Source: Terriglobia bacterium (GTDB taxonomy: Bacteria > Acidobacteriota > Terriglobia > Bryobacterales > Bryobacteraceae). Taken from it: a DNA stretch of 35,674 nt. The stretch covers positions 1 through 35,674 of the forward strand of contig JANXYJ010000111.1 of NCBI GenBank assembly GCA_025350105.1, given 5' to 3'. A program made the position numbers and the translations under genes. This document shows positions 25,945-33,825 of this stretch, one piece after another. A model generated the notes under the pieces. It was not told where the DNA came from and made no database searches. It was given only the letters and a program-made list of their open reading frames with translations. Each line of letters opens with the position of its first letter. The first letter of the stretch is position 1.

Positions 25945-26691
25945 TCAAGAAGGCGGCCCCGTGGTGAGATCCGGAACGATCAGTGGCGGGGCGGCGGGTT
26001 CCCTTTCAGCCGGCGCATCGCCGTCCGCCTCAGCAAAATATTGGCGGTACAGGTCCATGTCAAAAATGTTGGCCATCTGCACGTCTTTCAGCGGCAGGGT
26101 AATGACAAAGTCAGCCGAATTGCAATCCGGATCGCTGTAGACCTCTTCGTAAAGCACTGCCTGGACGGTGCGGAGGGAGTCCTTTTCCCGGTAGCCGCTG
26201 ACGAGGGGCAACAGGCGGAAGTAAAGCTCTTGGGGATCCAAATTGGGAGATTCCGCCACATAGCCCACATACCATTTTCGATTGGCCAGGGTGATGGAGA
26301 TTGGCCGCTCCTCTTGCTCGGCTTCATGCAGCAATCGCGTGAGCGAATTGCCATGACGGCGGACTTCCATATCCTTAGCTTTTTCGCGACTGATAAAGAG
26401 GTTCAGCACGAACGCGAGGAGAGGCCCCAGCACCAGCGCCCACGCCGCGGTATCGGATTCCTGCCAGGGGAACAGTTGAGGCCAAAGGGACCATGCCCAT
26501 CTGCCGATTCTGGTTGGGCCGGTAAGAATAATGATCACCCGGGCCAAAATTCCCAAAATCGTACCCGCAATGGCCGATTCAACCAGTAAGCGATACCCGT
26601 CGATGCGCTGGGCATGGAAGCGCCAATAATAGCTTAAGTGGAGTAGCAGGAATCCGCCCAAAAGCGGCAACAGAAGCAGGTTGTACGGCAT
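25945..26691 (-). CDS. membrane protein of unknown function with cytoplasmic domain
   Basis: A 248-residue protein with three predicted membrane segments in the first 120 residues (YNLLLLPLLGGFLLLHLSYY, VESAIAGTILGILARVIIIL, WALVLGPLLAFVLNLFI). A soluble domain follows, containing PISITLANRKWYVGYVAESP and FRLLPLVSGYREKDSL. The latter looks like a compact beta domain; I have seen similar phrases in uncharacterised membrane proteins but cannot name the family with confidence. A proline- and acid-rich tail ends the protein. It lies 24 bases after the 63-aa gene on the same strand, and the pair forms a probable two-gene operon. Confidence 0.7.
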   Translation of the reverse strand: MPYNLLLLPLLGGFLLLHLSYYWRFHAQRIDGYRLLVESAIAGTILGILARVIIILTGPTRIGRWAWSLWPQLFPWQESDTAAWALVLGPLLAFVLNLFISREKAKDMEVRRHGNSLTRLLHEAEQEERPISITLANRKWYVGYVAESPNLDPQELYFRLLPLVSGYREKDSLRTVQAVLYEEVYSDPDCNSADFVITLPLKDVQMANIFDMDLYRQYFAEADGDAPAEREPAAPPLIVPDLTTGPPS

Positions 26692-26715
26692 CGCCGAAAC
26701 CTTGGCAGCAGCGGC

Positions 26716-26907
26716 TTAGGCGACCGCTTTCGTGCGGCGCAGGATGGTGATCCGTCCGCTAGACTTCAAGTTTTTGGTAGCTTCCGACAATCTACCCAAA
26801 GCCTCTTTTACTTTCGGGCTACGAATCAAGGCATTGGTATCCACAATTGTGCGGCCATCGCCGGTGACGTGCGAAATGCTAACGCGTGAGATTTTGTCTT
26901 GTGGCAT
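26716..26907 (-). CDS. 63-aa protein of unknown function
   Basis: A small basic protein, MPQDKISRVSISHVTGDGRT, then IVDTNALIRSPKVKEALGRL and SEATKNLKSSGRITILRRTK. It has no membrane segment. The amphipathic middle suggests a helix. It is placed as real because it is followed after 24 bases by the membrane protein gene and starts just downstream of a conspicuous tandem repeat. It may be a small regulator or partner of the membrane protein. The ribosome site is weak. Confidence 0.55.
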   Translation of the reverse strand: MPQDKISRVSISHVTGDGRTIVDTNALIRSPKVKEALGRLSEATKNLKSSGRITILRRTKAVA

Positions 26908-26923
26908 AAACCAAACCCGATCT

Positions 26924-26975
26924 ACCTTCAGGCTATGATCACCTTCAGGCTATCATCTGCCTTCAGGCTATCATC
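26924..26975. repeat. three copies of a 17-bp tandem repeat upstream of the 63-aa gene
   Basis: Copies begin at 26924, 26941 and about 26959. The unit is close to ACCTTCAGGCTATCATC; the first copy has G for C in TATGATC, and the third begins TG and is one base longer. The array covers -17 to -68 relative to the minus-strand start at 26907, so it overlaps the likely promoter. It is not CRISPR because there are no spacers. Confidence 0.9.
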
Positions 26976-27043
26976 AAAAGCCTGGAGTTTTCAATAAGAA
27001 TTACACGCAATCCGGTGCTTTCAAAACTACTTGGCCGCTGCGG

Positions 27044-28642
27044 CTAGTGCCCGCCGCGCTGCGGAGTGCCCGTGAACTTCTTCATGAGAAATGCCGCCGG
27101 CACCATCACCGCCGCTACGAGAGCGAAGACGTACATGGCGTCGACGTAGCCCAGCATGGCGGCCTGGCGCTGCATGGCGCCATAAATCATTTGATGCGCC
27201 ATGTGGGTGGCAATAACGGGGTCGTGACCCTGGGCTTGGAAGGCTTGCGACAAGCCGGTGGTGCTTTGGCGAAAAGCGGAATCGAACTGGCTGGTGTGCG
27301 AGGCCAACACGCTTTGATGAAACTGCGCCCGTCGCGCCACGATCACCGAAACGGCGGAAATACCCAGGCTGCCCCCCAGATTGCGAGCCAGATTGGTCAT
27401 GCCGCTGACGTTATTGTTCTTTTCGCGCGGAATGCCCACGTAGCACAGCGTCTGAATGGGAATGAACAGGAACCCCATACCGACGGATTGATAGATGCGA
27501 AACCGCATGGCGGTGCCGAAATCAATGTCCAGGTTCCAATTGGTCATATACAAAAGAGAAGCCGCCAGGCTGGAAAATCCAAACACGATCAGCCAGCGAG
27601 CATCCATCTTGCTGACAATGCGGCCAATGAAAGGCATGGTAGCGATGATCACCAGGCCGCCCGGCGAAAGCACCATGCCGGCCTGCTGCGCCGTATAGCC
27701 CATCAAAGTCTGCAGCAATTGCGGAATCAGCACCGTAGCGCCATACAGAGACGCGCCCAACATGAACATCATGCCGCAAGCTACCGCAAAATTGCGATTG
27801 GCCAGCAGACGGATATCCAGCACGGGATGCGGATGATAATATTCCCAAATGATGGCGGAGATCAAACACACTGCCGCGATGGTGGCAAAAAGCACGATGA
27901 ACGGGGAAGAAAACCAATCCTCGCGTTCGCCTTTGTCGAGCGTAACCTGCAGTGCCCCAATACCGGTGGCCAGCAACAGCAGACCCAGATAATCCACCGT
28001 CAGCATCTTTTTGCGCGCGGCTTCCAGAAACGGTGGATCTTCCAGCATTCGCCCGCTCAGGAACAACGACACAATCGCCACCGGCACGTTGATCAAAAAT
28101 AGCCAGCGCCAATTGAAGTTATCGGTGATGAAACCGCCTAGCGTTGGCCCGATCACCGGCGCTACCACCACGGCCATGGCGTAAACCGAAAATGCCTGGC
28201 CGCGCTTTTCAGGCGGGAACGTATCGGCCAGAATCGCCTGCTCCGTGGGAGCCAATCCCCCGCCCCCCAATCCCTGCAGCACCCGGAAAAACACCAACAT
28301 CGGCAGGCTCTGCGCCAATCCGCACATCAGCGAACTGACGCCGAACAGCACCACGCAAGTCATATAAAAACGCTTGCGGCCAAACTTCGTCGAAAGCCAC
28401 GCGCTGATGGGCAGGATGATCGCGTTGGCCACCAGGTACGAACTCAGCACCCAGGTGGCTTCATCCTCGGTGATGGACAAATTGCCTGCAATATGCGGTA
28501 GCGCCACGTTGGCAATGCTGGAATCCAGCACTTCCATGAAGGTGGCCAGGGTCACCGTCATGGCGATGGCCCAGGGATTGAAGCGCGGTTTCCAGTCCGC
28601 CTTGACTGGCTCCGCGACTGTGTCTGACGGCGTGGTGCTCAT
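27044..28642 (-). CDS. emrB: MFS drug efflux transporter, DHA2 family (EmrB-like)
   Basis: A 532-residue inner-membrane transporter with about 14 hydrophobic segments. Near the N-terminus is the DHA2 signature TFMEVLDSSIANVALPHIAG, then TWVLSSYLVANAIILP, the loop motif LSTKFGRKRFY and the antiporter motif VVAPVIGPTLGGFI. Proton-driven export of hydrophobic compounds through a tripartite complex is the family role. It is the third gene of tolC-emrA-emrB, starting 24 bases after emrA. The substrate is unknown. No regulator gene is adjacent. Confidence 0.93.
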   Translation of the reverse strand: MSTTPSDTVAEPVKADWKPRFNPWAIAMTVTLATFMEVLDSSIANVALPHIAGNLSITEDEATWVLSSYLVANAIILPISAWLSTKFGRKRFYMTCVVLFGVSSLMCGLAQSLPMLVFFRVLQGLGGGGLAPTEQAILADTFPPEKRGQAFSVYAMAVVVAPVIGPTLGGFITDNFNWRWLFLINVPVAIVSLFLSGRMLEDPPFLEAARKKMLTVDYLGLLLLATGIGALQVTLDKGEREDWFSSPFIVLFATIAAVCLISAIIWEYYHPHPVLDIRLLANRNFAVACGMMFMLGASLYGATVLIPQLLQTLMGYTAQQAGMVLSPGGLVIIATMPFIGRIVSKMDARWLIVFGFSSLAASLLYMTNWNLDIDFGTAMRFRIYQSVGMGFLFIPIQTLCYVGIPREKNNNVSGMTNLARNLGGSLGISAVSVIVARRAQFHQSVLASHTSQFDSAFRQSTTGLSQAFQAQGHDPVIATHMAHQMIYGAMQRQAAMLGYVDAMYVFALVAAVMVPAAFLMKKFTGTPQRGGH

Positions 28643-28666
28643 GCGTTTCTTACTGCAAACCGTCCA

Positions 28667-29860
28667 TTACTGTAGGCTAACCACTGGCACCACGGACATG
28701 CCGGGGCGCAGCAGATGGTCCTTGTCCTGGCTAGGATCAATGGAAATGCGCACCGGAATACGCTGGACCACCTTCACGTAGTTGCCGGTGGCGTTTTCCG
28801 GCGGCAGCAAACTGAACTTGGCGCCGCTGGCGCCGGCCACGCGTTCCACCTTCCCGGTGTAAACCTTGCCATAGGCGTCCACGTCCAACTTCACGCTTTG
28901 GCCGGGTTTCATGCGGCGCAGTTGCGTTTCCTTGAAATTGGCGGTGACGTACAAACCATCCAGCGGAACAATGGCCATCATCTCTTGACCCGCGCCCAGG
29001 TTCTGGCCCACGTTCACCGTCTTCTTACCCACCACGCCACTAATCGGCGCGACGATCGTCGTGTATTGCAAATTCAATTGCGCCTGTTCCAGTTGCGCGC
29101 GGTATTGTTCCACTTTCGCCGAACCCGCCTTCACTTTCGATTGCGTGATGGACACCTGCTGAGGACCCGTCATGGCGGCCTCCACGCTGGCATCGGCTTG
29201 CGATAACTTCGCGCGGGCCTGTTCCACCGCAGTCTGCGCGGCAACCATCTGCTGCTGCACTTCATTCACCGCGGCCCGTTGCGCATCCACCGTGGCTTTC
29301 GCAGCATCGGCGGCCGCTACGGATTGATCGTAAAGCTGTTTGGAAATTTCGTCCTTGGCGACCAGTGCCTTGTAGCGCTGAACGTCCTGGGCGGCTTTGT
29401 TCGCGTTGGCCTCGGCCACCTTGACGTTGGCCTGGCTCACCGCCATCCGCGCCTGCAAAGTGCCCAGCTGATTTTGCGCCAACGTAACGCCAACGCTAGC
29501 GTCCTGGTGAATGGATTTCGCGATGTTCAAGGTGCTGGCCGTGGTGGCGTTGGTTAGCGGTACATCGGTGCGCGAACTTTCCAAACCCGCCAGTGCGTCG
29601 CTCAAGTCGGCCTTCGCCTTGGCAATTGCCACTTCATGATCCTTCGGATCCAGCCGCACCAGAACATCGCCCTCTTTTACCAATTGCTGGTCGGCGACGT
29701 TCACCTCCACCACATGCCCGGGAATGCGCGAACTGATGGAGTAGATGCTGCCGTCGATTTCCGCGTCGTCGGTGGATTCGGTCTTTTGCATCTCCGTCCA
29801 GGTGTAATAGCCGCCTCCGGCGAAGACCAATAGCACCAACGCTGCAATTGCGTATTTCAT
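28667..29860 (-). CDS. emrA: membrane fusion protein, HlyD/EmrA family
   Basis: A 397-residue periplasmic adaptor with one N-terminal membrane anchor (AIAALVLLVFAGGGYYTW). The first half-lipoyl segment contains ISSRIPGHVVEVNVADQQLV and EGDVLVRLDPKD. A long alpha-helical hairpin rich in Ala, Gln and Lys follows (about residues 80-260, coiled coil). The second half-lipoyl region is TTIVAPISGVVGKKTVNVGQ, and beta-barrel segments with LYVTANFKETQLRRMKPGQS follow. It links the EmrB-type pump to the TolC-type channel. It starts immediately after the tolC stop (2-base gap), so translation is probably coupled. Confidence 0.94.
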   Translation of the reverse strand: MKYAIAALVLLVFAGGGYYTWTEMQKTESTDDAEIDGSIYSISSRIPGHVVEVNVADQQLVKEGDVLVRLDPKDHEVAIAKAKADLSDALAGLESSRTDVPLTNATTASTLNIAKSIHQDASVGVTLAQNQLGTLQARMAVSQANVKVAEANANKAAQDVQRYKALVAKDEISKQLYDQSVAAADAAKATVDAQRAAVNEVQQQMVAAQTAVEQARAKLSQADASVEAAMTGPQQVSITQSKVKAGSAKVEQYRAQLEQAQLNLQYTTIVAPISGVVGKKTVNVGQNLGAGQEMMAIVPLDGLYVTANFKETQLRRMKPGQSVKLDVDAYGKVYTGKVERVAGASGAKFSLLPPENATGNYVKVVQRIPVRISIDPSQDKDHLLRPGMSVVPVVSLQ

Positions 29861-29862
29861 TC

Positions 29863-31221
29863 CTATTTCGCTCCTAAAAATTGTTTGACGCTCGCTTCGG
29901 TAGCGCCCACCGCCCGTGCCAAGGCGACCTTCGCCAGATTGTGCCCATACCGGCTGGCGATCACGCTTTCCTGCGCATTCGCCACCGCGTCCTGCGCTTG
30001 CACCACTTCAATATTGTCCGTGACTCCCGCCGCGAAACGATCACGCGCCTGCGCTAAGGTTTGCTGGGCTAGATCCAGATTGCTTTCGGCCACCGCCACC
30101 TGATCGGAGGCAGTCTTCAAATCCAGCAGCGCCGTGCGAATTTCGACATCGATACGGCGGTCCAGATCGGCGATTTCATTTTTGCGCTGGTCAATCACCG
30201 CATCGGCCTGGGCCACGTCAGCATGGATGCGGCCGCCGTCGAAGACGTTCACTTTGATGGATCCGGTAAAGGCAAAAGTCTGATGCAACTGCGCTTGATT
30301 CACCCCGTTAAAGCCATAATTTCCGCTCGCCGTCAGTGTGGGATAGCGTTGCGCCAGCGCCGCGTCGCGGGTCATCTTGGCGGCTTCCAGTTGCGCTTGC
30401 AAGCTCCGGTAATCCGCACGCCCCAGCCGCGCGCGTTCCAACATTTGTTCCGGGGACATGCTTTCCAGCGGCGCATAGGGAGCATCTTCGGCCAAGTCAA
30501 AACTCTGCGCCGGCGGCAAGCCAATCACCCGCGCAAACTGCAGTTTGTTTTTGGCGAATTGATTTTCGGCGGTGAGCAACTGCTGTTGCCGGCCTCTTAA
30601 TTCCACCTGCGAACGGAGTTCATCGATAGCCGGAGAAACGCCAGCAACGTGCTGATCATGTGCCCGTTCAAACAGAGCCTGCGCCGTGCTCACTTCAGAC
30701 TTGGCGGCGTCCACACGCGCTGCCGATGCCAGAATATTCAAATAGCCGCTGGCCACTGCTTCCACCACCAGATCGCGCGAGTCCTGTGTGCTCAATTCCG
30801 AAGCGCGAGTGTTTTGCTCTGCCACTTTCAAGCGAAGACGCGTGGCCCGATTGTAAAGATCCGTTTCGGCGAAGGCGCGTAGGTCGGCATAACCGAACGG
30901 ACCAATGATGCTGGGAATGCCGGGAAAACGGAAACCAAAAACCGCCAAATTGTTCTCCTGCACGTTTTGCGACACACCTGCATTTACCGTCGGTAACAGC
31001 GCGCTCAAAGCCCGCATGCGGGCAACCCGCGTGAATTGGTCGTTGGTCTGCTGCTCCAACACCGCCAGATTGTTGCGGATGCCGCGCTGAATCGCGTCGT
31101 CCAAAGTGAGCTTTAGCGGCGTCTGACTCGGCGCCGCCGTTTGCGCCCGCAGTCCACCGCCCACCACCCCAATAGCAAGGAAACCGCCGATGACTACACC
31201 AATACGCACATATCGAACCAT
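29863..31221 (-). CDS. TolC-family outer-membrane efflux protein
   Basis: A 452-residue outer-membrane factor. It has an N-terminal signal peptide (VRIGVVIGGFLAIGVVGGGL), the typical LTLDDAIQRGIRNNLAVLE at the start of the mature protein, and two structurally repeated helical halves rich in Ala, Gln and Asp with phrases such as ARVDAAKSEVSTAQALFERA and NLDLAQQTLAQARDRFAAG. It forms the exit duct for the adjacent EmrA/EmrB-like pump and is first of the three genes. It diverges from the carboxylesterase gene, with 189 bases between starts. Confidence 0.92.
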   Translation of the reverse strand: MVRYVRIGVVIGGFLAIGVVGGGLRAQTAAPSQTPLKLTLDDAIQRGIRNNLAVLEQQTNDQFTRVARMRALSALLPTVNAGVSQNVQENNLAVFGFRFPGIPSIIGPFGYADLRAFAETDLYNRATRLRLKVAEQNTRASELSTQDSRDLVVEAVASGYLNILASAARVDAAKSEVSTAQALFERAHDQHVAGVSPAIDELRSQVELRGRQQQLLTAENQFAKNKLQFARVIGLPPAQSFDLAEDAPYAPLESMSPEQMLERARLGRADYRSLQAQLEAAKMTRDAALAQRYPTLTASGNYGFNGVNQAQLHQTFAFTGSIKVNVFDGGRIHADVAQADAVIDQRKNEIADLDRRIDVEIRTALLDLKTASDQVAVAESNLDLAQQTLAQARDRFAAGVTDNIEVVQAQDAVANAQESVIASRYGHNLAKVALARAVGATEASVKQFLGAK

Positions 31222-31351
31222 GTTTGAATTAAACCTGTTCCTAACGCTGTACCGCGGAAACGCTACCTCTTGGATGAGCGAATCGCCGTTTGCGATGCTG
31301 ATATTTCTATTCTAACGGCAAATGTGTTCAAACGACCAGAAATGGGTTTCA

Positions 31352-31374
31352 GTCCGCGATATACTGATGCGGAC
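31352..31374 (+). promoter_or_regulatory. -10 element framed by an inverted repeat before the carboxylesterase gene
   Basis: TATACT (31360-31365) is a near-consensus -10 set inside the loop of GTCCGC (31352-31357) and GCGGAC (31369-31374), a 6-bp inverted repeat with an 11-base spacer. No good -35 is present. A repressor bound here would block transcription, so this is a candidate operator. Confidence 0.35.
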
Positions 31375-31410
31375 GTTGCCGTTTGCCTGCACGTTCGAAG
31401 GAGAACCCTC

Positions 31411-32928
31411 ATGCGACCTACCCTTGTCATGGGATTTATTTGTGCTGGCCTCTCCGCCCATGCGGCCATTCCTGAACCGATTTCGATTGACAGCGGGAAG
31501 ATCACCGGCACTGCCGCGACTGGCGCGGACGTTCGGGTTTTCAAAGGTATCCCCTACGCCGCGCCGCCCGTTGGCGAATTGCGTTGGAAAGCCCCGCAGC
31601 CAGTGGCTCCTTGGGACGGCGTTCGCAAAGCCGAAAGTTTCGGGCATGTTTGCATGCAGAATCAGCCCCCCGCCGCAACTCCCGGTCCCAGCGAAGATTG
31701 TTTATACCTAAACGTTTGGACCGCCGCCAAATCCTCCCACGAAAAACGGCCCGTCATCCTGTGGAACTACGGCGGCGGCTTCTACGTGGGAAGCGGCTCG
31801 CAGGCCATGTACGACGGCGAAGCCCTGGCGCGCAAGGGCGCCGTGGTGGTCACCTACAACTACCGGCTGGGCATGTTCGGATTTTTCTCGCATCCGGAAT
31901 TGGCGAAAGAATCTGGCCATAACTCTTCCGGTAATTACGGCATGATGGACGCAGTGGCGGCGCTGCGCTGGATCCACAAAAACATCGCCGCGTTTGGCGG
32001 CGATCCGGATCGCGTCACCATTGACGGGGAATCCGCCGGGGCGATCATGGTGGCCGCGCTGGTGGGCTCGCGCGAAGGTAAAGGACTGTTCAAGCGCGCC
32101 ATTGCGCAAAGCGGGGCATTCATGGGCATCGGCATCGCGAAAAACATCACCCAGTCTGACGCAGAAGAGGCGGGAATCAGGTTAGCGGCGGAGTTGGGCG
32201 CGCCATCGCTGGCTCAGTTACGCGCAAAATCTGCCGCGGAGCTATTAAAGAACGGCCACGGCGAGAGTCTGGTGATTGACGGCTGGTATATCCCGGAAGA
32301 CTTGTCCACCATCTTCAGCCAGGGCAAACAGAATCCGGTAGACATTTTGATTGGTTCAAACCGCGACGAAGGCACCTTCTTCATTCGGCCAGGCACCGGC
32401 AATGCCCAGGAGTTTTTGAGCAAGACCCGCACGCGTTTTGGCGACATGGCCGATGGCTATCTGAAAACCCATCCGGCGGCGTCAGATTCCGAGGCCCAGG
32501 CGTCCAGCCTGTCCGCTGTTCGCGACGAACTGGGTTGGCACATGCGCACTTGGGCACAGTTGCAAAGCCAGCGCGGCGCCAAGGCGTACTGGTATTACTT
32601 CACGCACGTTCCGCCCACTGCTCCAGGGCAACCTTCGCGCGGAGCCACGCACACAGCGGAAATCCGCTACATGTTTAACACGCTGGATCCGCGCGCGCCG
32701 CTCACCGAGACCGACAGCATGTTGGCCGCTACCATGACGTCCTATTGGGTGAACTTCGCTGCCACTGGCAACCCCAATGGGAAGGGATTAACTCAGTGGC
32801 CGGCGTACGACGACAAGAAGAACGCGCAGCCTTTGGTGTTGGGCGATCACATCGGCGTGGGTACGGGGATCGACCCGACGGTGCTGGCGTTTTTTGATGG
32901 CTTCTACGCCAAGCAGTCCGCACACTAA
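31411..32928 (+). CDS. secreted type B carboxylesterase
   Basis: A 505-residue alpha/beta-hydrolase. It has a signal peptide (LVMGFICAGLSAHA), so it is periplasmic or secreted. Family motifs: FKGIPYAAPPVGELRWKAPQ, EDCLYLNVW, the oxyanion region WNYGGGFYVGSGS, nucleophile Ser208 in DGESAGA (the usual GESAGG has Ala for the last Gly), acid Glu320 in GSNRDEGTFF, and His414 in GATHTAEIRYMF. The triad is complete. It hydrolyses carboxylic esters; the natural substrate is unknown. The start at 31411 has AAGGAGA 7 bases upstream, better than the open extension to 31270. It ends two bases before a convergent small gene. Confidence 0.93.
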   Translation: MRPTLVMGFICAGLSAHAAIPEPISIDSGKITGTAATGADVRVFKGIPYAAPPVGELRWKAPQPVAPWDGVRKAESFGHVCMQNQPPAATPGPSEDCLYLNVWTAAKSSHEKRPVILWNYGGGFYVGSGSQAMYDGEALARKGAVVVTYNYRLGMFGFFSHPELAKESGHNSSGNYGMMDAVAALRWIHKNIAAFGGDPDRVTIDGESAGAIMVAALVGSREGKGLFKRAIAQSGAFMGIGIAKNITQSDAEEAGIRLAAELGAPSLAQLRAKSAAELLKNGHGESLVIDGWYIPEDLSTIFSQGKQNPVDILIGSNRDEGTFFIRPGTGNAQEFLSKTRTRFGDMADGYLKTHPAASDSEAQASSLSAVRDELGWHMRTWAQLQSQRGAKAYWYYFTHVPPTAPGQPSRGATHTAEIRYMFNTLDPRAPLTETDSMLAATMTSYWVNFAATGNPNGKGLTQWPAYDDKKNAQPLVLGDHIGVGTGIDPTVLAFFDGFYAKQSAH

Positions 32929-32930
32929 AA

Positions 32931-33374
32931 CTAACGCAGGTTGTAGTTGTGAACGGCGAGACTGGACGTCACGCCAGCACTGGCCACGTTGACGATGGTG
33001 AAGAACTTCGCCGCCCGCGGATACTTCTTCACCAGAACATACTCCACACCGGCCGCAGCCGCAACGGCACCGAACTTGATGCCCGCCGCTTTCATGCCAA
33101 ATCCGCCGTTTGCATCCGCCAGCAACGGATTCAGCTCGCGATGTCCCCAGGAACTGTGAGCATCCAGCACCTGACTGCCAACCAGAGGAGCTAAACTCAC
33201 CACCCAGCGGCGTTTCCACGTTGCGTTGTCCCTCGAAATGTTCTCCATCGCCTTCTCAATCGGCGAGTTCGCTCGGGGGAACATGACGGCAGCCGGAGCA
33301 GGCAGCGTCTGACCGAAAGCCCCAAGCGAACCAATCCCAGCCGCCAGCAAAGCAATTTTGCGGAAAATAATCAC
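32931..33374 (-). CDS. small exported or membrane protein of unknown function
   Basis: A 147-residue protein. The N-terminus MIIFRKIALLAAGIGSLGAF is a signal peptide or anchor. The mature part contains SLAPLVGSQVLDAHSSWGHR, then ELNPLLADANGGFGMKAAGI, a hydrophobic KFGAVAAAAGVEYVLV segment and TIVNVASAGVTSSLAVHNYN. This suggests one or two further membrane-associated helices. I recognise the style from Acidobacteriota hypothetical proteins but no function. It converges with the carboxylesterase gene with a two-base gap; no shared terminator is visible. Confidence 0.65.
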   Translation of the reverse strand: MIIFRKIALLAAGIGSLGAFGQTLPAPAAVMFPRANSPIEKAMENISRDNATWKRRWVVSLAPLVGSQVLDAHSSWGHRELNPLLADANGGFGMKAAGIKFGAVAAAAGVEYVLVKKYPRAAKFFTIVNVASAGVTSSLAVHNYNLR

Positions 33375-33519
33375 AGCCGAGAATAAGCTGGTTCGGAAGA
33401 CCGATCAAACCACTTGGTTCCAAGTACTGGATAGGCGGTACCTGCAGACTGTAGTACGCCAGTAATCTCGCAGGCCTGCGATAACCGCGCTAAAATCGAA
33501 ACTCAGACTGGAGAATCAT
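33375..33519. other. palindrome-rich region upstream of the SEC-C remnant
   Basis: This stretch holds several inverted repeats: ACTTGG-tt-CCAAGT (33412-33425), an imperfect GGCGGTACCTGCAG/CTGTAGTACGCC (33434-33460), and a perfect 14-bp palindrome TCGCAGGCCTGCGA (33468-33481). A TAAAAT at 33491-33496 could be a -10 for the plus-strand remnant. No gene is seen here. Confidence 0.6.
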
Positions 33520-33727
33520 ATGACCAACAATACTTTCACCAACCAGTCCTTTCACGCCCTCTAGCAAACGGCGGAAGGGCTTCCCCTCCGAAACGCACGT
33601 GAAACGCGGATCACGCGTGGTTCACGGCGATAAAGATTTACTGGAAAAACTGGGCCGAAATGACCCGTGCCCCTGCGGGTCCACGCGCAAGTTCGCCAAG
33701 TGCTGCCTTCGGCACAGGCAATTATGA
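33520..33727 (+). pseudogene. frame-disrupted SEC-C motif mini-protein gene
   Basis: ATG 33520 has a good ribosome site (GGAGA, five bases before) but reads only [14 protein letters not shown] before TAG at 33562. One base further on, the +1 frame continues without a stop as [20 protein letters not shown], then [20 protein letters not shown] and [14 protein letters not shown] to TGA at 33725. The second part has a complete zinc-binding SEC-C motif (CPC...KCC). Joined, the two parts make a natural protein of about 68 residues, so a single indel near 33561-33563 (one base gained or two lost) best explains it. SEC-C motifs occur at the end of SecA and in many small proteins. A downstream GTG (33599) could still allow a shortened SEC-C peptide. 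Confidence 0.7.
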
Positions 33728-33776
33728 CGGCGCAAATCGCAACTACTTCTTTCAGGGAGTAGTGCTCAGCAGGGTA

Positions 33777-33798
33777 GCTCCGGTCGCCAGACCGGAGC
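33777..33798. repeat. perfect 9-bp stem hairpin, REP-like
   Basis: GCTCCGGTC and GACCGGAGC form a perfect 9-bp inverted repeat around GCCA, between the SEC-C remnant and the 3' end of the thiamine-diphosphate enzyme gene. No T run follows on either strand, so a normal intrinsic terminator is unlikely. The form resembles dispersed intergenic palindromes (REP-like), which one copy cannot prove. Confidence 0.6.
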
Positions 33799-33825
33799 AC
33801 CGAGATCGTCGCTCAAATTCCGCGT

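Noticed and set aside
24925-26589. 554-codon plus-strand open frame opposite iorB, iorA and the membrane gene
   Set aside because: It lies antisense to three genes with clear motifs and crosses their gaps. Its composition is that of a mirror frame in GC-rich DNA and it shows no family motif.
33555-33566. Programmed +1 frameshift of the prfB type in the SEC-C gene
   Set aside because: The site CTC-TAG-C lacks the CTT-TGA-C slip, and no internal Shine-Dalgarno sits just before it. Slipped pairing of tRNA-Leu on TCT would be poor. A plain indel is simpler.
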